The notes beneath the pieces are model-generated. The model did not search any database and had not been told where the DNA came from. It saw only the letters and a program-made list of their open reading frames with translations. The translations under genes and the position numbers were made by a program. 64,000 bases of DNA. Origin: Paragonimus skrjabini miyazakii (Eukaryota > Platyhelminthes > Trematoda > Plagiorchiida > Troglotrematidae). The stretch spans positions 138,087-202,086 of the forward strand of contig JTDE01000919.1 in NCBI GenBank assembly GCA_014338405.1, given 5' to 3'. Positions 54,101 through 61,067 of the stretch are shown piece after piece (position 1 is the stretch's first letter; every line of letters begins with the position of its first letter).

Positions 54101-57100
54101 ATTCCGTTTGTTATCCAACGATGTGGGTAATCATACAACCCCTTGATCTTATTTCACTGGTCGTATAACCGTTGTGCGGCACTTCTAACGAGTTATCTGC
54201 AAGTATGTTGTACTGGGTATCAAAACATAAAAGTAATTAAGTTTTGCATCAATAACATACTAATTTGCCGTTTTTCAAAAAGAAACGCGTAATGAATGAT
54301 CTACATGTATGTCGTATGAGTTCGTCTCATGTTCTAGCACCATATTGCTACATCTTGGTTTGTGGCAAGCAGCATCATACGCCGTGTTTCCAAACAATTG
54401 CTCCCACGGTTGAACTATATCTGATAGTCCGTATAGGTGTTTCTCTTTTCATTCCCAAACACAACCGTTTCCATCAGGATCGTCCAATCGAATCAACTAT
54501 ACAAAATGCATACCATACATTTCGACGGAACACGGCGTTACAGTTTATCGTTCTGTATTGTGTTGTTTGGTTGTTTGTTTATTTTGTCCAAAAGGAGATA
54601 GCCAGCTATCTCTAAATGGAATTTTCTTCAACGATTATTGAGCCACATTTTGTTCATAATTAGGACTTGGCCCTCAAACATCGCAATATCAATGTTCAGC
54701 CTCATCAAATGAACTTAATTGTACGGAAACATTTCAGTAGATTTGCTTTATATAACAATAAGAGCCGCACTTTAATTAGCCAGTATTAATTAGGTATTAT
54801 GTGGTTAATACTTTTGATGATAATTATGATGAAGAGGGTAAAGAAAGAGATAGGAATGGAGGAAGGAGTAGAAGAGCGGAAAGTCAAAGACGATAAAAGT
54901 AAGGAGAATGAATATCATAATTAAAGTGGGGCGGACATCTTTTCTGATGCATTTTAATTTTACTGCCCACACTTATTGTTGCTAAAGTTTTTGTCCACTC
55001 CCCACATTCAGATTGAAGAAACCACCAGCTCGGATATCTATGAGACTCCTTATGCCTCTGTAACCTTGGAGGATGAGTCAGAATCCCAACGCCTCGGCTG
55101 GCAACCAAATATGAATCAACAGGTCAACTGTCATTCCAGTATCACATCGGGAAATGTTAACGGTGCTAACAACAGCGTGGCACCACAGAACTTGACCAGT
55201 ATGCCGAAGAATTGCTCAACAGCGGCACTATCGCCATCCGGTTGTGCTAGATCAAATGAGTCTAAATTACCAGTTAGTGATTTTAATACGTTCAGCTCTC
55301 TGTTCACTTCCTCTGGCCAGTGGAATGGGACTTGTCCTTCACTATCTTGTCCGCTGTACCAAATGCCTGTTTACTCACTGGCTTCCCAGTTGCATCCTAC
55401 TCGAACCGCAGCTGTTCACCAGTTTGGGGTGCCAGCTCTTCCTGTCGAATATCTGACACAGAACCTCAATGTGATGGAATGGGTAGTGAAGAAGCGATCG
55501 GACGGAAGTCGATACATAACACGCCGTCCAATCAGGTAAGAACGGCACCACTGTATATATTCCCCAGTGATTCGAAACATATTTTACGTAAGACCTAATG
55601 ACAGATCTTTGAGCATTGACTGAGTTCGAACCAGAGACAGAAACGGCCTGTCCAGACGAAGTAAGCTCTCTACCGATTGAGCTACGGTGCCACACCGAGG
55701 GCTCATAAATTGCAGATTTGTACTCGGCTGCCCACTTGTCCCTCTGCTTCACATGGAATCCACTAAATTATTTATATATCAACTGCCCACGCGTGATCTG
55801 CATAACCGTCTGCGCTGGAATCAATCAATGCCACTGCTGAAGACAAAGAATGAGTCAGTTATATGTGTGTGGCTGATTCGGTCAAAGTGCTTGTCACGTT
55901 TGAGCATACTGTTTTCGTCACTGGTTCGAATCGAACTGATACCCGGAATTTTCGCAATTGGTTCTCTTCCATCTCTCCGAAACTCTTCAAATTAGTAATC
56001 AGTATCAAATGTTTCCTCACTGAAGTCCTCACTCCCAGACGAGTTTTACTACTTACCCTTAATTAAGCAGTCAAACGCTTCAACAAAAACACTAAACTAT
56101 CTAGTTGGCCGTGGCATATTATCACTCTTTCAAGTTAGATAAATTAATGCGCAAAACACACAAAATAGGACAATCGCGTATATATAACGTCAGATCTTTC
56201 AGAATCTTGTCTTCAGTTAAAAAGATTATCTTGGTCCGTACTATCTCCATTAGAGAGTAACACAAACATCCACTTTCATGACAGTCTCTGGTTCCCAAAC
56301 TAATGGAACCTTCCATGACATCCAGGTTCCTCAACTTTCTTAGGGTGAGAATTGCCCCTCATCTTATCCGTTACGTTTTGGACTAAGAGTTCCTACAGAC
56401 AACCAAAATCGTAGTTGTGGCACCGGATAAACTAAAGCAACATCTTTCTGTGCTAAGCAATTATCTGCTGTCCTCCAAACCATTATAAGCAATACTCTAC
56501 CAAAATAATGTCACTTCAATTGTAACAGTTCGAAGGAGCGTTCAATCATTCTATAGTCTGCTTCGCACACAAGAGAGGTGGGGTTTTCTGTTGGCAGTTA
56601 GATTTCGAATTCGTTGGCCCACGGTGTTCTGCAATGTTCTTATTTATTGGACTTTCATGCACCTCAACCCTGTTTCTTGTAGTCCGCTGTGTAGTAATAT
56701 GAATGTGCCCGATTTCTGGTTTTTGGCCGCCCCAAATTGGTATCGTAAGATTGTGAACTGTAGGATGAATCGTTGGTTTAAAGTGCTGTTTTCTGTGTCA
56801 TGTGTCTGCTTTGCAATTCCTTCCAATCTATTGCCGGTCAACATCCGATCGAATTGACATCTCAACCAGATTCCTACAGAAGTAGGAAGCTTCAAAGGAC
56901 TGTGGGTACCAAATATCACTTAATTGATCGAAAACTCAAACATTTTCCCGCATAACTAAAATATGATCAATCTGATGAAATAAGGCACCGAATATCACAA
57001 TCACAAATGAGATCAATCCGAGAACGAGGAAATCGGTTTGGATTTAAATAAAGTATATTTTGAGGTATGTTAGTGTAAAGAGAGAAGGTCAATAAATTAA

Positions 57101-60100
57101 TGACATATAGAACATATACGCACGATTCACTCTACGCAACCTCTATTTCCTATCAGCTGTCACCGACAAACTATGGCACATCGGCATTGTACTAAATGAT
57201 TTATTTTCATTTCTGTCGGACTGACAATCTCCAGTTTTAAACGTCTTACTCCGAAGTGATTGATATCAAGTGAAGGAAGCGATCCCAAGGTTTTTCGTTT
57301 ACAAATTCTTTTAGAAAATACACATAATTTACGCACTCCGCGGACTAATCCTTCGTAAAGGAAGTTTTTAATTCCTTTGCAAAGGAGAACTTCCTGAGTC
57401 ACGACATCATTATCGAAATGATGAGAGTTTAATAAAAGCTAGTTGGTGAATACAGTTAATTGACATCTGGATTATAAACGTTTACAAAACTTCTAATAAC
57501 GTTGACAACTGAAGCAAATTGTGGGTTGTTTTTCAGTTAAATTTTAATAATCTCAACCCGACTAATTATACTGCGTCGTCATTTTACATTGATAATCTTT
57601 TTGGATACAAAAATTTGCAACCTGCTGACAAAAATAAGTGCTTCATGAACACAAAGACAAAGTGCTCTTACAAAAATTATCGACAATCAGCAATTTTTTG
57701 TGTAATGGTCGCTTTTGGAGCATTATGTTGTACTGAGCCTATTTAACTAATGAAACTGAATGGATCATATCACCTGTAGCCCGGTAGTCATTCGGTTGTG
57801 TCAACTGATTTTAACGTATATACTACAACAAACTGCTTTCAGTATACTTCAACTGTAATCCTTATTTCATACAAAGCATAAACTGCAAACTGTGTTGTTT
57901 AATCTTTTCAACTGCATAGACCAGATTCGAGTTCGACATTTATTGTAAACCATTTTAAAGATCAACGATTGTGTTGTCAATAACCTGACTGCAATACCTT
58001 CTCACTGCAAAATACTTGGTCATGATTGATCAGTTATGCTGAAACGGTCCGGCAGACTAATACCCAGTCTGTTTTTGGTTATCAAAACACGCATGACAAT
58101 GTAAATAACCATTCAGCGCATTGACTTCTGGAAAATGGAGTGTACAGGAAAAATACGCCGGGCTAGAAAGGCACCTAGAGATTTGTCTAATAATCTCGAA
58201 GGCAAAAATTGCAAATCAGCAACTTGACTAAAACAAAAGTGGGCCAAAATCATACATTTTAAAACTAATTAATGAAGTGCAACTCACTACGCTTATATTT
58301 GGACAGCCTCATCATCTTAAAAAATAACAAACTATACTGTCGTCTTGCGGCCCGAAACTATCAGAATTGTTTCCTGTGCTAGTTAGTAGCTGATTACCAG
58401 CTGATGGCTGGAATGCTGTAACAACGATAACCTTAGCCTCAGTAATTCACAGGACTCAGTTGTGTCAATATTTGGAGATAACCCAGCTGATTTCCGGATT
58501 TTGATGAGCAAGGCTGAAACCCCGGCTCACATGACAAAATGTCTGATGTCAAAATGCACTCAGCGATTACATAAATGACACTTCTATTATTGTTCGAGAT
58601 GGTTATCATTACAGGTAAAACACGTTTCACATTGCCCACATAACGGCTCAGAACCTTTCCAAACATAAATGTCCAAGATACATGCTCAAACAGCCTGTCT
58701 TGCTTGCTGGGTTTATTCATCCAACAGAACATGTTTGTCCTCCATATAGCACTAAAAATTCAACAATGGCTGAAAGTCTTGGGGGTCTAAATAGTGAATG
58801 ATCCAGACAGCGATAAACAACACTCCTCTGCTGTTTCCATTGACTGACTTAAGCAGTTGCTGCAGCACTTCAACATAATGGACACTCGCGTTACCATCTG
58901 TAACAGGATATCCTCAACACCTTCTATAGCAAATCGTATTAGTTTTTCAACAGTAGGCTAACGTTTGATCTGCTTAGGCCGCAGATTGCCTGGAATGGCA
59001 CTGGTGCCAGAAGTCATAATTGGAAATCTGTTATTCTGTCTAGTGGTCCAATATCATTTGAAATGATCTCAATTAATTTGCATCAGGCGGAAATCTTTCT
59101 CACGTTCAAATTGTTTTTGCTTCATTCCCGCTTTCAACCTCCGAGACACCCAACGTGTGAACTCTACATGACGAAATGTTTCCGAATGAGTCGTCCCAAC
59201 GCGACCACATCAACGCTGAAAGTGGTTGTTATCTCACTCACATTCAGTTGTAGACGTCTTTGAATCGCCTCTTCTACATTGTTGATGGGTTCAGCGAAGA
59301 TCGGCTCTATCAATCACTTTACAGTGGTTGATACACAATGGACCTCCTTTCATTGATACAACGTAGCAGTCCAACAATCGACTATGGAATGTACAGGGTA
59401 GCTCCACTTGTGCACATACAACAGGTTGTAGGGGCACTTCCGTCATTCAAACTTCTTCAATGACAGTTCTATGCTTTACCATAAAACATTTTCTTCAGTC
59501 ATTATGAAATGTCTATAAAAGAAAAACAACAAACTGTTAGTGAAGCTCTCAATCACTTTCAGAGGTTAGAACAGCGCTGTTCTAACCTGCAGTGGTCAGC
59601 TAGCTGACCACTGCAGCTACAGTTTGGAATTTTAGTTAACATATACCGTTATGTTCGTATCCTCTGAAATTTCTTTGTACAGTTGATGCAACCCAGTATC
59701 AACGGACGTTAAAGTACACATGCATTGATTAATTTTCCGTCTACCTAGATGTGAGTCCGTTTTTGTTTTGTCTGTATGTTTTAGAAAAAGTAAATTTTAT
59801 GGTTTCCGAAAGTCGAATGAATTAATTGGATATCATCTGTCTTACACAGAAATCGTCTGTTGAAAGAACGTGCTAAACGCGTGGCGGAAGAGCGCTCCGG
59901 ACTGACCACAGACGATGATGCAGCCAGTGAAATGAAAACCGGTCACCGTTGGACACGAACGGAACGCCGTAAACAAGCAGGAAAATCACGTGCTGATCGT
60001 AAAAAGCGTCAACCTCCAGTTGCATTAACGAATACCAAGGACAGTGCAACAACTGACGCACAAAATAAACAAAACCTTAGCTTGATAAATGGTCTGGTGA

Positions 60101-60117
60101 CCATGACAACTGTTTAG
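6044..60117 (+). CDS. PDZRN3/PDZRN4-like E3 ubiquitin ligase, 3' part (gene-level entry)
   Basis: The model joins 6044-6148, 10535-10810, 17072-17152, 19511-20120, 45957-46748, 48851-49416, 55012-55535 and 59850-60117: 3222 nt, 1073 residues plus stop. Every junction has AG/GT borders and matching phase (0,0,0,1,1,0,2). Residues 1 to about 90 form one PDZ domain. Motifs follow in the order known for vertebrate PDZRN3/4: DSGMGRT...ESSEQ, an EEL helical stretch, SAYCTGES, RSDGSRYITRRPIR, EERSGLTTDDDA and terminal TTV. Family members are RING-type ubiquitin ligases acting at the cell cortex and at synapses or neuromuscular junctions. RING, TRAF zinc finger and PDZ1 are not in the window, so ligase activity is inferred from family. 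The part after PDZ2 is much longer than in vertebrates because exons 5 to 7 encode Ser/Pro-rich sequence. Extra exons in the longest intron cannot be excluded. Confidence 0.9.
8171..8250 (+). ncRNA. Hammerhead-ribozyme-like element with tRNA-like box A (degenerate)
   Basis: The hammerhead core CTGATGA is at 8217-8223. It is followed by a short helix II (GCT at 8224-8226 with AGC at 8235-8237), then GAAA at 8238-8241. A helix I candidate pairs TGACAGTG (8171-8178) with CACTGTTCA (8208-8216). Inside its loop GTGGCGCAATAGTAGG resembles a pol III box A and the SINE head at 26102. Box A plus hammerhead is the arrangement of schistosome Sm-alpha repeats; hammerheads also occur in PLEs. No NUH cleavage triplet or convincing helix III is visible on the 5' side, so the copy is probably inactive. 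Confidence 0.5.
9487..9627 (+). ncRNA. Second hammerhead-like hairpin inside an 18-bp inverted repeat
   Basis: GCTCTAATGAGAGC (9520-9533) forms a perfect 5-bp helix II with an AATG loop. It is followed directly by GAAA (9534-9537) and CGCG. The sequence after it, GACTCTAGTGCTT, matches the copy at 8243-8256. The conserved CTGATGA box is degenerate here (ATGACCA at 9513-9519). The unit is bracketed by an 18-bp perfect inverted repeat, 9487-9504 and 9610-9627, with 105 bp between. It is the same family as the element 1.3 kb upstream, decayed in different places. Confidence 0.45.
10535..10810 (+). CDS. PDZRN-like exon: C-terminal half of the second PDZ domain and linker
   Basis: Exon of 92 codons, phase 0 on both sides, after CAACCCAACAG and before a GTAAGT donor. 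Residues 1 to about 50 complete the PDZ domain: IESNS, GDRIIKINGELV (beta-4/beta-5 with the conserved G-D-x-I-x-x-I-N-G), RSRKQVIDLF (helix 2) and VNLLLARQP (beta-6). The wording strongly resembles LNX/PDZRN PDZ domains. The rest is an unstructured linker. No methionine start is implied; translation enters from the 6044 exon. Confidence 0.92.
10811..17071 (+). other. Intron
   Basis: A 6.3-kb intron with GTAAGT donor and a TTTCAAG acceptor. A near-palindrome, GCACAGAGT-CA-ACTCTGTGC, lies at 12700-12719, and GAT/GGT-rich low-complexity sequence at 15000-15045. Open frames at 12551-12745, 15520-15906 (minus) and 16587-16826 show no recognisable motif or splice context. No transposon protein was recognised. 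Confidence 0.75.
17072..17152 (+). CDS. PDZRN-like small exon: acidic DSGxGRT/ESSEQ motif
   Basis: A 27-codon exon in phase 0 after GGCTCTTTCAAG and before GTCAGT. It encodes DQDSGMGRTTDDSAR followed by TEESSEQ. Vertebrate PDZRN3/4 carry a nearly identical DSGVGRTDES...ESSEQ block soon after the second PDZ, so this short exon is a strong family marker. DSGxG patterns can act as phosphodegrons (DSGxxS type), but whether this one does is unknown. It was too short to stand out as an open frame and was found from the splice pattern and motif. Confidence 0.9.
17153..19510 (+). other. Intron
   Basis: A 2.4-kb intron from GTCAGT to TAACATGCAG. Seen inside: a GTT triplet run at 18466-18480 and unrecognised short open frames. 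The plus frame open from 19370 to the acceptor is fortuitous read-in to the next exon. No mobile element was recognised. Confidence 0.8.
19511..20120 (+). CDS. PDZRN-like exon: EEL helical segment and Ser/Thr-rich region
   Basis: The exon begins ELESDQKSN in phase 0 after ACATGCAG and ends in phase 1 at a GTGAGT donor (203 codons plus 1 nt). Around codons 55-83 the sequence DPIDEELVHLGRLMQSL then VVHCRQLVNAKI aligns by pattern with the amphipathic DKELELLNEEL... segment of vertebrate PDZRN3/4. The remainder is Thr/Ser/Asn-rich and probably disordered. The open frame continues 50 bp into the intron. A second donor-like GTACGT at 19953, in the same phase, would shorten the exon. The 20120 donor joins cleanly to 45957, making an AAA codon across the junction. 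Confidence 0.85.
20781..20822. repeat. 14-bp stem hairpin
   Basis: TCTTCACACTGGAA (781-794) can pair with TTCCAGTGTGAGGA (809-822) with a single G-U, around a 14-nt loop. It lies 660 bp after a splice donor. No repeat family or protein context was recognised. Confidence 0.6.
22352..22375 (-). mobile_element. SINE fragment with tRNA-like box B
   Basis: On the minus strand GGTTTGAACTC resembles a pol III box B (GGTTCGANTCC). The 24 bases 22352-22375 match 55622-55645, part of a fuller tRNA-like SINE, with two mismatches (position 7 and position 14). No box A is visible on this copy, so it is truncated. Confidence 0.5.
24482..24889 (-). mobile_element. Penelope-like element, C-terminal GIY-YIG fragment
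   Basis: The minus-strand frame (135 codons) shows VLISVCNCAESYIGRT, the CxC...SYIG-x-T start of a PLE GIY-YIG domain. A GVEKHL segment follows where R-x-x-E-H is usual. Next come SSIAQYILAIGHRINF, matching the SSIAxHxxxxGHxIxF motif of the family, and a tail SPLCVRKQVHVRLRLSM, typical of the PLE carboxyl end. The usual Glu is present but the upstream reverse transcriptase is not recognised in 24900-25400. It appears to be a 5'-truncated copy, not obviously intact. Confidence 0.7.
26102..26175 (+). mobile_element. tRNA-derived SINE head (box A)
   Basis: TGGCGCAGTGGTCAACG (26102-26118) is a good pol III box A of the form found at the start of trematode tRNA-related SINEs. It shares TGGCGCA with the hammerhead element at 8177. 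The box B position (CCAGAGTTCTGCGGCC) is degenerate. No hammerhead core follows. Confidence 0.45.
27615..27809 (+). mobile_element. Penelope-like element, reverse transcriptase fragment (motif A region)
   Basis: The plus frame reads FSSSQCKLIKWFAKIL, then about 25 residues on EYMISLDLRSVFTSLPL. This matches PLE reverse transcriptases, which have a (Y/L)KLxKxLAKxL segment followed by the catalytic motif A, (M)VSFDVxSLFTxxP. The first catalytic Asp is retained (SLDLRS). The frame stops straight after motif A and no YADD box was found. Further debris of the same element may reach 28705, where a plus frame has YGKLTFLKFFTIKP in place of the usual xxLPFLDVLV. Confidence 0.55.
28502..28705 (+). mobile_element. 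Possible downstream RT remnant of the same PLE
   Basis: This 67-codon frame starts NSTYGKLTFLKFFTIKP. That is similar in spacing to the PLE segment between the RT palm and the endonuclease (x-x-L-P-F-L-D-V-L-V). It lies 0.7 kb downstream of the motif A fragment on the same strand, as expected for one element with internal deletions. Similarity is weak. Confidence 0.25.
33341..33440. other. Assembly gap (100 N)
   Basis: A run of exactly 100 undetermined bases, the usual placeholder for a gap of unknown size. Open frames crossing it are meaningless. Confidence 0.99.
36103..36582 (+). pseudogene. Unrecognised 159-codon frame, possibly a decayed GIY-YIG remnant
   Basis: The frame begins near KVMYVCYRNCTENYLGDT, whose Y-x-C...C-x3-Y-x-G-x-T spacing recalls the start of a PLE GIY-YIG domain. 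The expected helix and Glu do not follow, so a frameshift or chance are both possible. The rest has no recognisable motif and no convincing splice sites. A 17-nt palindrome, TCGCTGAG-C-CTCAGCGA, lies just downstream at 36608-36624. Confidence 0.25.
43381..43576. repeat. Long imperfect inverted repeat (arms of about 85 bp)
   Basis: The arm 43381-43463 is the reverse complement of 43492-43576 at roughly four matches in five, with a 28-bp spacer. The best-preserved core is GTTTGCGACTGATGA...AGTAAATGAAATGTT on the right arm. The right arm also matches the solo repeat at 2688-2755, next to a PLE fragment. It could be a tail-to-tail pair of PLE termini or a fold-back element. Confidence 0.7.
45248..45397 (-). 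mobile_element. Non-LTR retrotransposon RT fragment (motif A)
   Basis: The minus frame reads DIFTVTSDVSKAFDRQDH, the RT motif A block of LINEs (x-x-D-x-S-K-A-F-D-x-x-D-H) with the catalytic Asp kept. It then gives GNPLHLWLTKYYQNC, resembling the following G-(I)-P-x-x-L-x-x-W-L-x-x-Y segment. About 50 codons run to a stop. The fingers and later YADD motif are not present nearby, so it is a dead fragment, antisense to the host gene and 560 bp before the next exon. Confidence 0.65.
45957..46748 (+). CDS. PDZRN-like exon: SAYxTGES motif and Ser-rich region
   Basis: A 264-codon exon entered in phase 1 (AA completes the codon begun at 20120) and left in phase 1 at GAAA|GTGAGT. Near its start TELPDL and, 35 residues on, TSAYCTGESVKSGRES match the TELP...SSAYNTGESCRS block of vertebrate PDZRN3/4 in order. 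The following 170 residues are rich in Ser, Pro, Asn and Gln (SSDSLSVTDSS, PPSSLDLDGS) and probably disordered. Codons upstream of 45957 in the same open frame are intron read-in; the acceptor TTATCTACAG decides the start. A LINE fragment lies upstream. Confidence 0.88.
46749..48850 (+). other. Intron
   Basis: A 2.1-kb intron from GTGAGT to ACTTTTCGCAG. I see only short unrecognised frames and no mobile element. Confidence 0.85.
48851..49416 (+). CDS. PDZRN-like exon: Ser/Thr/Pro-rich linker
   Basis: Entered in phase 1 (TA completes an Ile codon with the A from 46748) after ACTTTTCGCAG, then 188 codons to a phase-0 GTAAGA donor at 49417. The sequence is low-complexity: Ser, Thr, Pro, His and Gln, with SYPSGSGTGSP and HPSVQRRSQTPAF. 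It ends YELPRVA, which joins IEETTSSDIYETPYAS in the next exon. No domain is recognised and vertebrate proteins have a much shorter Ser/Pro linker here. The frame stays open to 49509, but that tail overlaps a dispersed repeat (49450-49517), so the earlier donor is preferred. Confidence 0.82.
49450..49517 (+). repeat. Direct repeat copy A flanking the gypsy remnant
   Basis: 68 bases align without gaps to 51897-51964 with 49 matches counted by eye, including CGTCT-x-GTGGTTAC. It lies 33 bp past a splice donor. The two copies enclose the retroelement remnant, so they could be LTR relics or copies of an unrelated repeat. Confidence 0.5.
49733..50746 (-). mobile_element. Decayed Ty3/gypsy LTR retrotransposon: gag and start of protease
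   Basis: A minus-strand frame starting at ATG 50746 with one internal TAG (50663-50665). It shows a gypsy-type Gag core (FREFILQLPKQTARCNFGDK then LAEHLRDRLITGV). Zinc knuckles lie at 50006-50104: the first is CFSCGELHLGSSC, one residue short of CX2CX4HX4C; the second has lost its first Cys (YHLCGKSGHIRKVC). An aspartic protease start FIVDTGTS lies near 49852. The frame ends soon after; reverse transcriptase, RNase H and integrase are not recognised, so the element is internally deleted and inactive. It is antisense to the host gene, within an intron. Confidence 0.85.
51794..51893. other. Assembly gap (100 N)
   Basis: A run of 100 undetermined bases directly next to copy B of the direct repeat, consistent with an assembly break in repetitive sequence. 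Confidence 0.99.
51897..51964 (+). repeat. Direct repeat copy B flanking the gypsy remnant
   Basis: Partner of 49450-49517 (49 of 68 positions identical, ungapped). It starts three bases after the gap, so its left part may be missing from the assembly. Confidence 0.5.
55012..55535 (+). CDS. PDZRN-like exon: start of the conserved C-terminal block
   Basis: A 174-codon exon entered in phase 0 after CCCCACATTCAG and left in phase 2 at ATCAG|GTAAGA. It starts IEETTSSDIYETPYAS and continues through a Ser/Asn-rich stretch. It ends NVMEWVVKK then RSDGSRYITRRPIR. That end is the PDZRN3/4 hallmark ([21 protein letters not shown] in vertebrates), and vertebrate genes read straight on into the DRLL... 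segment supplied here by the next exon. The function of the block is not established. The frame would stop soon after the donor, which supports splicing. Confidence 0.93.
55615..55697 (-). mobile_element. tRNA-derived SINE (boxes A and B)
   Basis: On the minus strand TAGCTCAATCGGTAGAG (55668-55684) is a near-consensus box A with a D-arm-like CTC/GAG pairing. GGTTCGAACTC (55622-55632) is a near-consensus box B. Spacing is tRNA-like. The T-stem has two mismatches, so this is a SINE head or tRNA pseudogene and not a functional tRNA. A fragment of the same family lies at 22352. Confidence 0.7.
55868..55945 (+). mobile_element. tRNA-derived SINE, second copy in opposite orientation
   Basis: TGGCTGATTCGGTCAAAG (from 55870) reads as a diverged box A and GGTTCGAATCG (55923-55933) as box B. 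The segment between them, with TGTTTTCGTCACTGGTTCGAA, parallels the neighbouring minus-strand copy (CGTTTCTGTCTCTGGTTCGAA), so both belong to one family. Confidence 0.55.
59563..59616. repeat. Two abutting perfect palindromes (26 and 30 bp)
   Basis: 59563-59588 is a perfect palindrome centred on GCGC (AGGTTAGAACAGC and its complement). 59587-59616 is a second perfect palindrome centred on AGCTAGCT (CTGCAGTGGTCAGCT and its complement). They overlap by two bases and have no spacer at their centres, so each could extrude as a hairpin. No known element was recognised. Confidence 0.9.
59850..60117 (+). CDS. PDZRN-like terminal coding exon with TTV PDZ ligand
   Basis: Entered in phase 2 after GTCTTACACAG (AG|A gives Arg), 89 residues to TAG. 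It opens NRLLKERAKRVAEERSG, then LTTDDDAASEMK, then a basic stretch with WTRTERRKQAGKSRADRKKR. Vertebrate PDZRN3/4 have the same succession: DRLLRERALKIREERSG, MTTDDDA, SEMKMGRYW. The protein ends MTTV, a class I PDZ ligand like the VTTV end of PDZRN3, although about 50 residues of the vertebrate tail before it are missing. The conserved end argues for retained interaction with a PDZ partner. Confidence 0.93.
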
Positions 60118-60395
60118 CTTCTGCGTTCAGATTTCTTAAAACAGCCGGCACTTGATCCTTTTCGTGTACAGTCAGTTTTCTTTGATAGGATTTCGGATAT
60201 GCTCCTTTATTTAAAAGATAAGATGATCTTTTTCATTTGAGTTCACTTGTGTGTTTCATCAGTACTTGAAACTTTTATTTCATGAAACTCTCCACCTAAA
60301 TCGCTTACCACATATAAAGTTGAGATACTACATTAACGGTTTCCGTTCTACATTTACATCTGATCGGTTTCAATAAATTGAACCTATTCCACTGT
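60118..60395 (+). other. Probable 3' UTR of the PDZRN-like gene
   Basis: Sequence after the TAG stop is AT-rich and lacks coding frames. It runs to the first canonical AATAAA. The cleavage site is assumed about 10 to 25 bases beyond that hexamer. Confidence 0.5.
60372..60377 (+). terminator. Candidate poly(A) signal AATAAA
   Basis: First canonical AATAAA after the stop codon, 255 bp downstream, on the coding strand. No transcript evidence is available. Confidence 0.45.
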
Positions 60396-60581
60396 AGTTA
60401 GCGTCTGTCACACAGCAACTCTATACAAACCTGTGGTCCAGTGCCCTGAGCTATGACTTGTGCAGTGGATCTCGACAGTTGCACCGAATTTGTTTAATAT
60501 GGAGAAACAAAATATGATGTGTACGCTTTCCTCTAAATAAGGGGAGTCGTAAAAGTATTCAAAATGGATATTTGCAAGGGA

Positions 60582-60645
60582 TGGTGTAGTGGTCAAAAGA
60601 TGGCCTCAGTCTGCCCACTGTAGGATGTGTAAAGTGCATCCAAAA
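60582..60645 (+). mobile_element. Possible SINE head with box A-like sequence
   Basis: TGGTGTAGTGGTCAAAAG (60582-60599) resembles box A and the head at 26102 (TGGCGCAGTGGTCAACG). No good box B follows at tRNA spacing, so the call is weak. Confidence 0.3.
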
Positions 60646-61067
60646 ACATTACTTCATATAATGCATTGGGTCGTGAGAATGTTCCTTATTGGCTGTATTT
60701 TCAATTCCCGTGTCTGCCTCAGCTGCCTCTGCGGATGACTCTGACTCCCGATTTTCAAAATCCCTGGCAGTGTTGATCCATGAGAAAGCCTGGACGCGTG
60801 TCGAACTACCTACACGGTACCGTCCAGGATAGACACCCTCATCGCTTGAACTGTTTATCACATATGATGCTCACCTGGTAGGTAGAGTTGTCATCAAACC
60901 TTCGCTGAGGTATAGTGACCACATGTTACTAGCTTTGATTTCATGTGCTACTGATACCAAAATGCCGTGACATAGTTCATTCAGAAATTTCCAGAAGTCA
61001 GACTGACGCACAAATGGCATTCTTAAATACACTCAAACTTTTGTCTCCTTTAGGGAACCCAAATTAA

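Larger units (their letters stand above)
49417..55011 (+). other. Intron with Ty3/gypsy remnant and assembly gap
   Basis: A 5.6-kb intron from GTAAGA to CCCCACATTCAG. It contains a direct repeat (49450-49517 and 51897-51964), an antisense gypsy gag-protease remnant (49733-50746) and a 100-N gap (51794-51893). The GC-richer stretch 51180-51620 has no recognised coding content but may be more of the element. From 52.0 to 55.0 kb I see only unrecognised short frames. Confidence 0.8.
55536..59849 (+). other. Last intron
   Basis: A 4.3-kb intron from GTAAGA to GTCTTACACAG. Two divergent tRNA-like SINEs lie within 420 bp of the donor and two abutting palindromes lie 230 bp before the acceptor. From 56.0 to 59.5 kb only unrecognised short frames are seen. 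Confidence 0.85.
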
